From contig NZ_CP011039.1 in assembly GCF_000238255.3 (NCBI RefSeq), positions 1,785,001 to 1,849,000 on the forward strand: a stretch of 64,000 nucleotides of DNA. Reading direction: 5' to 3'. The stretch comes from Pseudoalteromonas spongiae UST010723-006. GTDB lineage: Bacteria > Pseudomonadota > Gammaproteobacteria > Enterobacterales > Alteromonadaceae. The number at the start of each line of letters is the position of its first letter. The first letter of the stretch is position 1. Under the pieces are notes generated by a model that was not told the origin of the DNA, made no database searches, and worked only from the letters and a program-made list of their open reading frames with translations. Of the stretch, positions 47,272-56,573 are shown piece by piece. A program made the translations under genes and the position numbers.

Positions 47272-48960
47272 ATGCAATCTGTCGTTATTGTATTGCTCGG
47301 CATTATCGGCATGCTGTTTGGCTGGTTTGTCTATTCTAAGTTTATTGCAAGTCGCATTTTCCAAATGGATGACAAGTACATTACCCCAGCTCATCAAATT
47401 AATGATGGCGTTGACTTTGTACCAACCAAAAAAGTGGTACTTTGGGGTCACCACTTTACCTCTGTTGCTGGCGCTGCACCGATTGTTGGTCCTGCCATTG
47501 CGGTTTATTGGGGCTGGGTACCCGCTGTTATTTGGGTAGTACTCGGAACTATTTTCTTTGCCGGTGTTCACGATATGGGCGCACTTTGGGCGAGCAGTCG
47601 CCACAAAGGTAAATCAATTGGCGCACTATCAGAAGAAGTTATCGGTAAACGCACCCGCGCTTTATTTATGATAGTGGTATTTTTAGTGCTGTTAATGGTT
47701 AACGCGGTATTTGGCGTGGTGATTGCCAACTCATTTGTTAGCCAACCAACTGCAGTATTGCCAGCCTGGGCTGCGATTGTGTTTGCCTTAATTATTGGTC
47801 AGTTAATTCGCCGCAACTTTAACTTAGTGTTTTTGTGTTTGTTGGGAGTAGTCGCGCTTTACTTAACCGTGTATGCAGGTAGCGAAATGCCATTGGCACT
47901 GCCAAAAGAAATGTTCGGGTTAAGTGACAAAGCTAACTGGATAATCATTCTATTTATATATGCCGCTGTCGCATCATTATTACCTGTGTGGGTGCTGCTA
48001 CAACCTCGTGACTTTATTAATGGTGTTCAATTATTGGTGGGGTTAGTGTTACTTTACGGCGCCGTATTTATGTTTATGCCTGACATTACCGCACCTGCTT
48101 TTAATAGCGAAGTTGCAGAGTCTACGCCCAGTATTATCCCACTATTATTCGTTACGATTGCCTGTGGTGCGGTATCTGGTTTCCACGGTATTGTATCGAG
48201 CGGCACCAGTTCAAAACAATTAGATAAAGATACCGATGCACGGTTCGTTGGTTATTTAGGTGCTGTTGGTGAAGGTTCGCTTGCCCTTATTACCATTGTT
48301 GCTGTCAGTGGTGTAACACTCGCAATGAGCCCGCAGGAGTGGCACGAAGTATATAGCCATCTCGGTGCTGGCAGTGTTGGCGCATTTATTCAAGGTGGCT
48401 CAAACCTAATCTTCCAAGGTTGGGGCATTCCATCTGAACTTGCGTCGACCTTACTTGCTGTAATGGTTGTATTGTTTGCTGGAACAACAATGGATTCAGG
48501 TGTTCGCTTACAACGCTATATTATTCAAGAATGGGGCGAGATATATCAGATCAGCGCATTTAGAAATGGCATTATTGCTACACTGATTGCTGTTGCGTGT
48601 TGTTTATTATTAGCGTTTGGTGCAGGCGGTTCGTCTGGTTCGGGCGGCATGATCATTTGGCCATTATTCGGCTCAACTAACCAAATCCTTGCCAGTTTAA
48701 CACTGTTAGTTATTTCTGTGATGTTAATAAAGATGGGGCGACCTGCTCGTTACACATTAGTGCCCATGCTATTTGTGCTAGTGATGGCATTTTTCGCCGG
48801 CATACTTAAACTGCAAGAATACTACAATGCGGGTAATTGGTTATTAGTTACCTTAGATATTATTGTGTTAGTCGTTTGTGTTTTAGTAATGCTCGAAGCG
48901 TGGACAGTTATCAAAGCGCAAAAGCAGCAATTAGCGCCAACGACCGAAGAAAATGACTAA
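47272..48960 (+). CDS. cstA: CstA-family carbon starvation/peptide or pyruvate transporter
   Basis: 562 residues with about 14 to 16 membrane helices. Conserved CstA segments are the GHHFTSVAGAAPIVGPAIAV region near residue 63, FFAGVHDMGALW, and SGFHGIVSSGTSSKQLDKDTDARFVGYLGAVGEG. Members import peptides or pyruvate when carbon is scarce. It is shorter than E. coli CstA (701) but within the range of marine homologues. AAGGA precedes the ATG. It separates adk from htpG, which are adjacent in E. coli. Confidence 0.9.
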   Translation: MQSVVIVLLGIIGMLFGWFVYSKFIASRIFQMDDKYITPAHQINDGVDFVPTKKVVLWGHHFTSVAGAAPIVGPAIAVYWGWVPAVIWVVLGTIFFAGVHDMGALWASSRHKGKSIGALSEEVIGKRTRALFMIVVFLVLLMVNAVFGVVIANSFVSQPTAVLPAWAAIVFALIIGQLIRRNFNLVFLCLLGVVALYLTVYAGSEMPLALPKEMFGLSDKANWIIILFIYAAVASLLPVWVLLQPRDFINGVQLLVGLVLLYGAVFMFMPDITAPAFNSEVAESTPSIIPLLFVTIACGAVSGFHGIVSSGTSSKQLDKDTDARFVGYLGAVGEGSLALITIVAVSGVTLAMSPQEWHEVYSHLGAGSVGAFIQGGSNLIFQGWGIPSELASTLLAVMVVLFAGTTMDSGVRLQRYIIQEWGEIYQISAFRNGIIATLIAVACCLLLAFGAGGSSGSGGMIIWPLFGSTNQILASLTLLVISVMLIKMGRPARYTLVPMLFVLVMAFFAGILKLQEYYNAGNWLLVTLDIIVLVVCVLVMLEAWTVIKAQKQQLAPTTEEND

Positions 48961-48983
48961 TTTAACGACTTAACACTTACAAT

Positions 48984-49013
48984 AAAAAAGGGCGCTTAGC
49001 GCCCTTTTCTTTT
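48984..49013. terminator. Bidirectional terminator, cstA / htpG
   Basis: AAAAAAGGGCGC-TTA-GCGCCCTTTTCTTTT between convergent genes. Confidence 0.9.
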
Positions 49014-49024
49014 AACCAGATTGA

Positions 49025-50935
49025 TTACTTGCTTAAATCTAACATTAGTTTGTTTAAGCGAGAAACAAAGCCTGCTGGGTCTTTTAAGCTACCGCGCTCT
49101 GCTAGTAATGCTTGGTCAAGCAGTACATCAGCCCATTGTGCAAAGTTGTCTTCATCTTGCACATCATTTAAGTGCTTAACAAGTTGATGCTCTGGGTTTA
49201 ACTCAAACACTGGCTTAGTTTCAGGTGCTTGTTGACCAATTTGCTCCATTAGCTTTTGCATTTGCGAGCTCATGTCGTGTTCATCGGCAACCACACAGGC
49301 TGGCGAGTCTGTTAAACGGTGAGTAAAGCGCACTTCTTTTACTTTATCACCCAGCGCTGTTTTAACACGCTCAATTAAGCCTTCGACTTCTTTTTCAGAC
49401 GCTTCTTGCTCTTTCTTGCTCTCTTCGTCATCCAGATCACCAAGGTCTAAATCACCACGAGTAATTGATGCAAGCTGTTTACCGTCAAATTCCGTCAGAT
49501 GACTCATCATCCATTCATCAACACGGTCTGAAAGCAGTAACACTTCAATGCCTTTCTTACGGAAGATCTCAAGGTGTGGAGAGCTTTTCGCTGCTTGGAA
49601 GCTATCAGCCACAACATAATAAATCTTATCTTGACCTTCTTTCATGCGTGCAATGTATTGTTCAAGCGATACATTTTGTGTCTCAAGATCAGAGTCAGTC
49701 GACGCAAAACGAAGTAGCTTAGCAATGGCTTCTTTGTTTGCCATATCTTCAGCCGGACCTTCTTTAATCACTTGGCCAAACTCATTCCAGAATGTTTGGT
49801 ATTCTTCTGGTTTGTTTTTACCCATGCGATCAAGCATCTTAAGCACACGCGATGTACAGCCTTTACGAATTGCTTGCGTCACTTTGTTGTCTTGTAAAAT
49901 TTCGCGCGACACATTAAGTGGAAGGTCATTTGAATCTAGTAAGCCTTTAACAAAACGTAAGTAGTTAGGCATAAACTGCTCAGCATCATCCATAATGAAT
50001 ACGCGTTGCACATACAGTTTTAAACCGTGTTGACGTTCGCGATTCCACATATCAAATGGCGCTTTTTTAGGAATATAAAGCAGGCTTGTGTATTCTGTTT
50101 TACCTTCAACTTTATTGTGAGCCCATGTTAGTGGCTCTTCCCAATCGTGACCAACGTGCTTATAGAATTCTTTGTATTCTTCATCAGAAATTTCTGATTT
50201 ATCACGAGTCCAAAGCGCTGTTGCTTTGTTAATTGCCTGCCACTCACCTGGCGTTGCTGGAATTTTCTCGCCATCAGGACCTTCTGACTCTTCCGTTGGC
50301 GCTTGATACATTTCCACTGGAATTGATACGTGATCTGAGTATTTAGTTACGATTGAACGTAAACGGAACTCTTCTAAAAATTCTTTTTCATCGTCACGTA
50401 AGTGCAGAATAATTTCAGTACCACGCTCGGCTTTTTCAATATCCGCTAGCGTGTATTCACCTTCACCTTGTGAATGCCATTCAGTTGCTTGCGCTTCACC
50501 CGCTTTACGAGTGCGCACAGTCACACTATCAGCAACGATAAACGCTGAGTAAAATCCCACACCAAACTGACCAATCAGTTGTGAATCACGTGCTTGATCG
50601 CCCGTTAAGTTTTGGAAAAATTCAGCCGTGCCTGATTTTGCGATAGTACCAAGTGAACTAATCACTTCTTCGCGACTCATACCAATACCGTTATCTGAGA
50701 TAGTTACGGTGTTTGCATCTTTGTCAGCGCTAATACGAACGCGTAACTCGCCATTACCTTCGTAAAGGTCGTTATTCTCTAATGCGAGAAAGCGCAGTTT
50801 ATCTGCTGCGTCGGATGCGTTTGAAACAAGTTCACGTAGAAAAATCTCTTTATTTGAATAAAGAGAGTGGATCATAAGCTGTAGAAGTTGCTTTACTTCG
50901 GTTTGAAAACCAAATGTTTCTTTTTGGGCAGACAT
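49025..50935 (-). CDS. htpG: Hsp90-family chaperone HtpG
   Basis: 636 residues. The N-terminal ATPase domain has [26 protein letters not shown] and [15 protein letters not shown]; a middle domain and C-terminal dimerisation domain follow. ATP-driven cytosolic chaperone. I choose ATG 50935 ([14 protein letters not shown]), six nt after GGAG; the in-frame start at 50950 has no ribosome site. Confidence 0.98.
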   Translation of the reverse strand: MSAQKETFGFQTEVKQLLQLMIHSLYSNKEIFLRELVSNASDAADKLRFLALENNDLYEGNGELRVRISADKDANTVTISDNGIGMSREEVISSLGTIAKSGTAEFFQNLTGDQARDSQLIGQFGVGFYSAFIVADSVTVRTRKAGEAQATEWHSQGEGEYTLADIEKAERGTEIILHLRDDEKEFLEEFRLRSIVTKYSDHVSIPVEMYQAPTEESEGPDGEKIPATPGEWQAINKATALWTRDKSEISDEEYKEFYKHVGHDWEEPLTWAHNKVEGKTEYTSLLYIPKKAPFDMWNRERQHGLKLYVQRVFIMDDAEQFMPNYLRFVKGLLDSNDLPLNVSREILQDNKVTQAIRKGCTSRVLKMLDRMGKNKPEEYQTFWNEFGQVIKEGPAEDMANKEAIAKLLRFASTDSDLETQNVSLEQYIARMKEGQDKIYYVVADSFQAAKSSPHLEIFRKKGIEVLLLSDRVDEWMMSHLTEFDGKQLASITRGDLDLGDLDDEESKKEQEASEKEVEGLIERVKTALGDKVKEVRFTHRLTDSPACVVADEHDMSSQMQKLMEQIGQQAPETKPVFELNPEHQLVKHLNDVQDEDNFAQWADVLLDQALLAERGSLKDPAGFVSRLNKLMLDLSK

Positions 50936-51128
50936 TGAAAACTCCGTCAAAATCTTAGGTTTTTGCTATGTTGCAATTGGATATAGGGTTGAGTTTCGAG
51001 ATTTCAAGAGTAAACGTTAAAATCCGAAATAGTTGCCGAAATTAAGCGCAATCAGACTTACACTTGTTTTAAATATTCCCCGTAAACGATACAATCACCG
51101 ACCAAGCTGTATTGAGTTAATAACAACA

Positions 51129-52334
51129 ATGACAATCGCCATTCGTACTCTGATTTTTATACTAATTATTTGTTGCACAGCCTTCGTTTATTCAGCGATT
51201 CATAATCGTGACGTGCATTTAAGCCACTTTGATTTTCTGACAAGCCATCAGATTTTATCGGTAAAAGAAAAGCCTGAAGTTAAACATTGGTATTTTACAG
51301 CTTACCCAAACAACAATTACCACTATGGACTTTCGAACAATGAAGTAATCGAAGGTAAATCAAGCTTGTTTATCGTTAATAAGCTTCCCAGCAAAGATGG
51401 CGCTGCCTCAATCAGACAAACTATTCAGGCTGCAAGTTTTAAAAATCAAAAAATCGAATTATCGGGTTATGTCAAAGCGAGCAACCTTGATGGAGAAATT
51501 ACGTTGCAGTTGGATATGCTTGATCACGATGACAATATTGTTCGCCGCGCTGATGCCAAGTTTATTGGCACTAATACAGAGCTTGATTGGCAACGCTTTT
51601 CAATTGTCGCTCAGGTCCCTGCTGATTCATCTGCGCTATCTTACGCTGGCATACTCCGTGGCTCTGGGCAAGTGTGGTTTGATAAGTTTGAACTTAAACT
51701 CGCGCCAAATGAAGCGAAAGACAACAGTTATGCCTATGGGTACACAATGCCAAAGGAGGAAGCGCCCAGCCCTGCTCGCACTAGATACCTGAATATCGTT
51801 GGTTACAACACCCAACCCTTTGGTACCTTAACCAAAGGAGCACAACCTATAAACCACTCAACATGGGAAATAAGTGATGAACTAGATGGTGAATACCAAA
51901 TTAGTAACGACACGGGTACATTGCTGCTCGAGAGCATAGTGGATGAACCTAATTTTGGTGTAGTGCTAAAGCGCTTTGACTTTAACGCAGCAAACGCTAT
52001 TAAAGAAAACATTACTGGTATTCGGTTTCGTGCACAAATAAAACACCAGTTTGTAAAGTCGATAGCCAGTATTTGGATGCGCATTGAAGATAAACACACC
52101 AACGCATTGGCGTTTGATAATTTACGTTACACCAGTGGCGGAGGCACTCGCGACTGGCAAGATATCGAAGTAACACTGCCCATTACAGAAAATGCTGCAA
52201 TTGTGTCGTTTGGTGCGCTTTTGATAAGTCGCGGTAAACTTTGGTTACGTAACCCCCATATCGAGTACGTACATGAACCGGTGCAGCGCAATACGCAGTT
52301 ATTGGCAAAGCCGAGTAATCTTGGCTTTGAGTAA
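51129..52334 (+). CDS. Membrane-anchored protein with two carbohydrate-binding-like domains
   Basis: 401 residues. An N-terminal hydrophobic segment (ILIICCTAFVYSAI, about 8-22) acts as anchor or uncleaved signal. Two beta-sandwich units of about 150 residues follow with the pattern of CBM4/9-like jelly rolls: unit one (about 55-205) with GYVKASNLDGEITLQLDML and SGQVWFDKFELKL; unit two (about 220-385) with GIRFRAQIKHQFVKSIASIW and RGKLWLRNPHIEYV. I recognise the fold pattern, not a specific family; ligand unknown. ATG 51129 is chosen because the protein then begins at the membrane segment. It sits between htpG and recR. Confidence 0.7.
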   Translation: MTIAIRTLIFILIICCTAFVYSAIHNRDVHLSHFDFLTSHQILSVKEKPEVKHWYFTAYPNNNYHYGLSNNEVIEGKSSLFIVNKLPSKDGAASIRQTIQAASFKNQKIELSGYVKASNLDGEITLQLDMLDHDDNIVRRADAKFIGTNTELDWQRFSIVAQVPADSSALSYAGILRGSGQVWFDKFELKLAPNEAKDNSYAYGYTMPKEEAPSPARTRYLNIVGYNTQPFGTLTKGAQPINHSTWEISDELDGEYQISNDTGTLLLESIVDEPNFGVVLKRFDFNAANAIKENITGIRFRAQIKHQFVKSIASIWMRIEDKHTNALAFDNLRYTSGGGTRDWQDIEVTLPITENAAIVSFGALLISRGKLWLRNPHIEYVHEPVQRNTQLLAKPSNLGFE

Positions 52335-52392
52335 TTGGCTCATTTAGTAACTTAGTGTATGTTATAGCAAAATTGGAAAACTCAAACTCCTT

Positions 52393-52995
52393 ATGAAATT
52401 AACATCAGGCGTAAGCCAACTTGTTGAAGCCTTGCGCTGCTTGCCTGGCATCGGCCCAAAATCAGCGCAACGTATTGCATTTCACCTGTTAGAACATGAT
52501 CGCGATGGCGGTCGTCAATTAGGTCAAAGTTTAACGTTTGCAATGGAAAACGTCGGCCATTGTAAAACTTGTCGAACTTTTTGCGAAACCGATCAATGTG
52601 ATATTTGCTTAAGTACAAAACGCCAAGATTCCGGTCTGTTATGTGTCGTTGAATCACCAACGGATATTCTAGCGATTGAGCAAACGGGGCAATTTCAAGG
52701 CCGTTATTTCGTTTTAATGGGTCACTTATCGCCACTTGACGGCATCGGACCAATGGAACTTGGTCTGGATGTGTTTGAGCAACAATTAAAGTCGGGCACC
52801 ATTGAAGAAGTTATCTTAGCGACAAACCCAACGGTAGAAGGTGAGACAACGGCGCATTATATTGCCGATATGTGTGCTAAAAATAACATTAGTGCATCAC
52901 GTATTGCCCATGGCGTGCCGGTTGGTGGTGAACTTGATTTAGTAGACGGTATGACACTCTCCCATGCGTTTTCAGGCAGAAAGAAAGTCAATTAG
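52393..52995 (+). CDS. recR: Recombination protein RecR
   Basis: 200 residues. Helix-hairpin-helix [17 protein letters not shown] is at about 17-33, the Cys4 zinc finger CKTC...CDIC at about 57-72 and a Toprim domain ([14 protein letters not shown]) follows. With RecO and RecF it loads RecA at gaps. The dnaX and ybaB genes that usually precede recR are absent here; instead the carbohydrate-binding-like gene does. Confidence 0.97.
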   Translation: MKLTSGVSQLVEALRCLPGIGPKSAQRIAFHLLEHDRDGGRQLGQSLTFAMENVGHCKTCRTFCETDQCDICLSTKRQDSGLLCVVESPTDILAIEQTGQFQGRYFVLMGHLSPLDGIGPMELGLDVFEQQLKSGTIEEVILATNPTVEGETTAHYIADMCAKNNISASRIAHGVPVGGELDLVDGMTLSHAFSGRKKVN

Positions 52996-53015
52996 CCTTA
53001 ACAAAATAAACACAA

Positions 53016-53045
53016 AACAGCCCGCAATGCGGGCTTTTTTGTTTT
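53016..53045. terminator. Terminator after recR
   Basis: AAAACAGCCCGC-AAT-GCGGGCTTTTTTGTTTT; strong on the plus strand, and weaker on the minus strand for the membrane-protein gene at 53064. Confidence 0.9.
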
Positions 53046-53063
53046 AACTTTGGCGTAAAATTT

Positions 53064-53738
53064 TTAGTTTAGTAACTTAGATTCAATACGTTGCGCTGCA
53101 ACATAACAAATCAGTTTAACAATAGCACCGTAGTAAAACGTCAAAATTGATACAGCAAATGCAGGGCCAATTACACTGCTAAACTCTTGTGCACTAATAT
53201 TTGATGCCATCGCCACCCAACCAATCAAGGTCGTAATGCCGCCACACCACAAAGCAGAATTTCCTAGTACCGAAAAAACACGCTTTGATTGCACGAGTTC
53301 TCTCTCACTAAAGCTTCTTTCATCACTTACCACGCAACCAAATGCAAAGGTAAATTCTTGCCAAGACGTAGCAGCAATAGCAAAAAAGATAGCTGGAGGA
53401 AACACCAACATTGCTGATGGCACATCAATAAACGCGGTTACATCCGCACCCATAACCATGCCAAATACCATCATCGACATAAACACAATTAGACTTAAAA
53501 TAAACATGATTAACCCTCTTTGAGTTGTTGGCATAAAACGGTAGGCTAGATTAAACGTCTGCTGCCAATACCAATATTGAATTGCAATCGGCGCGAGGCC
53601 TTGTTGTTGTTTTAAATAATACGTTTCTTCTAAATCGCCAATTACCGCATCGCGTATTGACGCAGGTAAGCTCCAGCTCAGCAGTTTATTTGCTAGCACC
53701 ATTTCGTGTTTGTTTTTAAGCGGAGATGAACTATGCAT
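53064..53738 (-). CDS. PadR-linked membrane protein with permease-prefix-like N-terminus
   Basis: 224 residues. The N-terminal 65 residues (LLSWSLPASIRDAVIGDLEE, then QYWYWQQTFNLAYRF) resemble the prefix domain that precedes MacB-type ABC permeases in PadR-associated operons. It is followed by four membrane helices (about 75-98, 102-122, 150-175, 185-210), but there is no permease domain. The start overlaps the padR stop by eight bases. Function unknown; probably the direct target of the PadR repressor. Confidence 0.72.
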   Translation of the reverse strand: MHSSSPLKNKHEMVLANKLLSWSLPASIRDAVIGDLEETYYLKQQQGLAPIAIQYWYWQQTFNLAYRFMPTTQRGLIMFILSLIVFMSMMVFGMVMGADVTAFIDVPSAMLVFPPAIFFAIAATSWQEFTFAFGCVVSDERSFSERELVQSKRVFSVLGNSALWCGGITTLIGWVAMASNISAQEFSSVIGPAFAVSILTFYYGAIVKLICYVAAQRIESKLLN

Positions 53739-54066
53739 AATGTGCTAACTTACTTAACTGCACACCTTGCCATAAGGTATCAAGTGCATTTTTAGCACGA
53801 TTAAGCGCCTGCTTTCCTTGACCGGTTACAGCATAAAACTTCTTTGCTCTACCACCTCGTTCAGCAATTGCTTCCCCTTGCGAGCTTGTTAACAAACCTT
53901 TTTTTTCAAGGCGTTCCAAAGTGGTATACAAGGCCCCTACACTCACATCGCGATCAATTGCTTCAACTAGCATGTCGCGAATAGACACCCCGTATGCATT
54001 GTCATTGAGTTTTAAAATGGCAAGCATCACCATTTGTTCAAACTCACCTAGAAACTTCTCTTTCAT
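53731..54066 (-). CDS. PadR-family transcriptional regulator
   Basis: 111 residues with a winged helix-turn-helix: FEQMVMLAILKLNDNAYGVSIRDML, then VSVGALYTTLERLEKKGLL and the wing GGRAKKFYAVTGQG. PadR proteins repress operons for stress, phenolic acids or transporters, often their own. Ligand unknown. Repeated motifs just upstream (54093-54141) are candidate operators. Confidence 0.9.
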   Translation of the reverse strand: MKEKFLGEFEQMVMLAILKLNDNAYGVSIRDMLVEAIDRDVSVGALYTTLERLEKKGLLTSSQGEAIAERGGRAKKFYAVTGQGKQALNRAKNALDTLWQGVQLSKLAHYA

Positions 54067-54092
54067 TGCTATTTAAATATATTATTTTTATC

Positions 54093-54141
54093 ACAATGTA
54101 GAATAAATAATATAACCCGTCCAATTAATTCTACAATGTAG
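54093..54141. promoter_or_regulatory. Candidate PadR operators
   Basis: ACAATGTAG occurs twice, exactly 40 bp apart (54093-54101 and 54133-54141), each followed by an AT-rich AATAAT-like tail. The second copy is within CTACA-A-TGTAG, a perfect half-site pair, and TGTAGAAT/ATTCTACA forms an inverted pair across the region. PadR dimers recognise TGTA/TACA-type palindromes. They lie 27-75 nt before the padR ATG, where autorepression is expected. Confidence 0.5.
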
Positions 54142-54321
54142 TATTAATATACGAATAAAGCGTGAGATAAGATAACGCATATTAAACGTAGTTTGTGCAC
54201 CAAATTAACCCGAGTTGAGGTTAAATAGAATTTACAGATTCAATGATTTATAGAAAGGTGGACGCAAGTAATAAAGCCAAGCGTGGTTTTAACAGCCTGG
54301 CTTCGCTTGATGTATATTTTG

Positions 54322-54858
54322 TTATTTTTGACTTAGTATATTTTGCAACTCAACAATTTGCGTTGGCGTTAAGTCGGCCGTGTTCAAAAGGTGTTTTAAC
54401 GCATGAAAAGGTCCATCCGATTCATCGCCTTCAAATTTAAACTTAAATACTTGAGCCTGCTTTTCACCGTCACTCAAAACAAATACATTGCTACCGCTTT
54501 GTGACGACCAAGCTTCATCAGCATGGATTTCGATATGCTTTTCAATATCGCCCTCACCACTTTTAAATGCAAATACCTTCAATCCTTGATCATGTTCAAC
54601 CTCAAGGTTACGTAATAACTCTCGCACCTTTTCTTGTTTTTCAGATGGTAAACCCGCAACTGCATCTTCAATTTGCTGCTCACTCGGCTTGCCATCGAAC
54701 TGTATCTTAATAGGCGTTGTTGCCCCATCACTTATCAGTTCAATATCGGTTTTGTATTCAATAACTTTTACTTTTTTCTCTGTATCACCCGCCATCGCTG
54801 TAGTACATGCAAGTGCTAATGCCGCTAATAGTAAAAAACGTGTTTTTTTTAGTAACAT
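54322..54858 (-). CDS. Exported protein of unknown function, divergent from the sensor kinase
   Basis: 178 residues. The signal peptide (about 1-23, cut after AMA) is followed by an acidic periplasmic domain with alternating beta strands (KVKVIEYKTDIELIS, TTPIKIQFDG, KHIEIHADEAW, NVFVLSDGEKQAQVFKFKFEG), a helix-rich middle (SEQQIEDAVAGLPSEKQEKVRELL) and a C-terminal helix LTPTQIVELQNILSQK. No family recognised. AAGGAA precedes the ATG by seven nt. A sigma54-like promoter and a palindrome lie upstream, next to the sigma54-dependent regulator, so it is probably that system's output or a feedback partner of the sensor. Confidence 0.78.
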   Translation of the reverse strand: MLLKKTRFLLLAALALACTTAMAGDTEKKVKVIEYKTDIELISDGATTPIKIQFDGKPSEQQIEDAVAGLPSEKQEKVRELLRNLEVEHDQGLKVFAFKSGEGDIEKHIEIHADEAWSSQSGSNVFVLSDGEKQAQVFKFKFEGDESDGPFHALKHLLNTADLTPTQIVELQNILSQK

Positions 54859-54907
54859 GGTTAATTCCTTGTTTAATTGATTTTGTTGTTAACTCTGTTT
54901 GTTACTA

Positions 54908-54923
54908 AGGAATTTTCATGCCA
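54908..54923 (-). promoter_or_regulatory. Sigma54-like (-24/-12) promoter for the 54322-54858 gene
   Basis: On the minus strand TGGCATGAAAATTCCT compared with TGGCACGNNNNTTGCW: all defined bases agree except two (C to T, and G to C in the -12 GC). GG and the -12 doublet are ten bases apart as required. Transcription would start about 40 nt before the ATG. Confidence 0.5.
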
Positions 54924-55008
54924 AAAGTATAATCATTTGATTTAAAATGGTTTTTGCTATTTTTTAATCATTTTAACGAAATTGAGTTTGCCTATATGCG
55001 GGTCGCAT

Positions 55009-55024
55009 TTCCTGATATCAGGAA
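55009..55024. promoter_or_regulatory. Perfect 16-bp palindrome, candidate enhancer site
   Basis: TTCCTGATATCAGGAA lies about 100 bp upstream of the sigma54-like promoter and about 180 bp before the kinase gene. That is the usual place for an NtrC-family activator site. The remainder of the 54859-55205 gap is AT-rich. Confidence 0.5.
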
Positions 55025-55138
55025 TTGTAGTATGAAAACTGTGAGCACTTTTTTAATACTGAATTACATTTGAGTAGTAACTATATAACTTTCAATGTGT
55101 TGTATAGTTATTCTTAATTTAGGCATTAGCTGATAATC

Positions 55139-55154
55139 TGGTACAAAGTTTGAA
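55139..55154 (+). promoter_or_regulatory. Weak sigma54-like promoter before the sensor kinase
   Basis: TGGTACAAAGTTTGAA compared with TGGCACGNNNNTTGCW has three mismatches, including GA for the -12 GC. The position would give a leader of about 40 nt to the TTG start. Could indicate autoregulation; weak alone. Confidence 0.3.
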
Positions 55155-55205
55155 TTAAGATATGGCCACGTGTTATTTACATTCGATAAAAAAGGAAAGC
55201 CCTCT

Positions 55206-56573
55206 TTGAGTATCAGAAAACTGTTAATTATCACCTTAGTTGTGTTGTTTGCCAGCGTCGCATTAATTCAAACGGCACTCACTATGTATTTTAAGCAACA
55301 AATCGAAAGTGAAATCTTAAGTAAAAGTGAAGTATTAACAGAAAAAATATTAGCCTCGACCAAAGATAAGGTTCGTAAAAAGCTAATTGAAATTGCCCCA
55401 AAAAGTGGGGATAACAGCGATATGAAATTTGAATTTCATATCGCTGCAGAATCAGATAGCGATGCTCATGCAGCATCTAACGCGCACGAAAACAGTACTA
55501 CTGTTGTAAAACGCCATGTGGTAATCGATAAAGATAACGAACGCAGTATTGAAATTATTAGTCAGAATGCAGAGCAGATTGAAGCGGTGTTTATGGCGGT
55601 AGACGACTTAGACAATATGCAAGTACATCGTCAAATTAGTACCGAATACCTTACCGACAGCGCGAGTTTTGAACGCTTTACGCAGTCAATTCTTTGGAGT
55701 ATTGCTATTTCCTCTGCCCTTGCATTGCTACTGGCGCTTTGGCTTACCAACAAAATCACGCGGCCAATTAATCAGCTAGTGCAAGCGATGAATGAGTTAG
55801 ATAACGATAAACTCGGTATTCAAATTCCTGCAAAAGGTGTAACCGAACTTAAGCGTTGTGCACAGCAGTTTAATTCAATGAGCAGCAAACTGGCCGAATT
55901 CGCCAAAGTACAGCATCAAATAGAACAGAAAAAACACCTAGCGCAGCTTGGTGAATTAAGTCGGGGTATTGCCCATGCACTTCGTAACCCAGTTCACACC
56001 CTAAACTTAACCATAGACCAATATTTTAAAGCACCCGAAACAGAGCGTACTAAGCTAGAACAAATTGCGCATACTAAAATCGAGCATATTGATAAAAATA
56101 TTAATGCACTTCTAACCCTCTCCAAAGATAAAGTCGACAGAAGCACTGAGGTACCGCTTGCTGCCGTACTAACGGATATAAAGCTCGAACTATTATCAGA
56201 AAATACACCCATTAACATCAATTGCGATAACAGTATTAAACTCGTTGGCCTCGAAACCGAAGTACGCAGTATTTTACATACGCTTATTGTCAATGGTATT
56301 GAATCAGGCGGCGAAAACAACGTTATTGATATTGATGTAAATACACATGAAAAAACGGTAAACGTTGAGATTAATGACAAAGGTAAAGGTGTAAATTCAG
56401 CTATTCAAGCGCAATTATTCCAACCGCATGTAAGCGACAAGCCAGATGGTGCCGGCATCGGCCTTTACCTCGCTAAACAGATTATCAATTTGTATTACGC
56501 GGGCGATATTCAACTTATTAACACCAGTCAAAATGGTAGTCACTTTCGCGCAATGTTTAAAAGAGAAGTTTAA
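55206..56573 (+). CDS. Membrane sensor histidine kinase
   Basis: 455 residues from TTG 55206, which has AAGGA nine nt upstream and starts MSIRKLLIITLVVLF; GTG 55170 would add 12 residues without a ribosome site. Membrane helices lie at about 5-27 and 161-181 and enclose a periplasmic sensor of about 130 residues rich in acidic and His residues. A HAMP domain follows, then the H-box GELSRGIAHALRNPVHTLNL (His257) and an HATPase domain with NGIESGG, NDKGKGV and GAGIGLYLAK. It phosphorylates the NtrC-family regulator, whose ATG overlaps its stop (TAATG). The signal is unknown. Confidence 0.88.
   Translation: MSIRKLLIITLVVLFASVALIQTALTMYFKQQIESEILSKSEVLTEKILASTKDKVRKKLIEIAPKSGDNSDMKFEFHIAAESDSDAHAASNAHENSTTVVKRHVVIDKDNERSIEIISQNAEQIEAVFMAVDDLDNMQVHRQISTEYLTDSASFERFTQSILWSIAISSALALLLALWLTNKITRPINQLVQAMNELDNDKLGIQIPAKGVTELKRCAQQFNSMSSKLAEFAKVQHQIEQKKHLAQLGELSRGIAHALRNPVHTLNLTIDQYFKAPETERTKLEQIAHTKIEHIDKNINALLTLSKDKVDRSTEVPLAAVLTDIKLELLSENTPININCDNSIKLVGLETEVRSILHTLIVNGIESGGENNVIDIDVNTHEKTVNVEINDKGKGVNSAIQAQLFQPHVSDKPDGAGIGLYLAKQIINLYYAGDIQLINTSQNGSHFRAMFKREV

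Noticed and set aside
54243-54440. Short plus-strand frame overlapping the end of the 178-residue gene
   Set aside because: It overlaps a better supported secreted protein, has no ribosome site and no family likeness.
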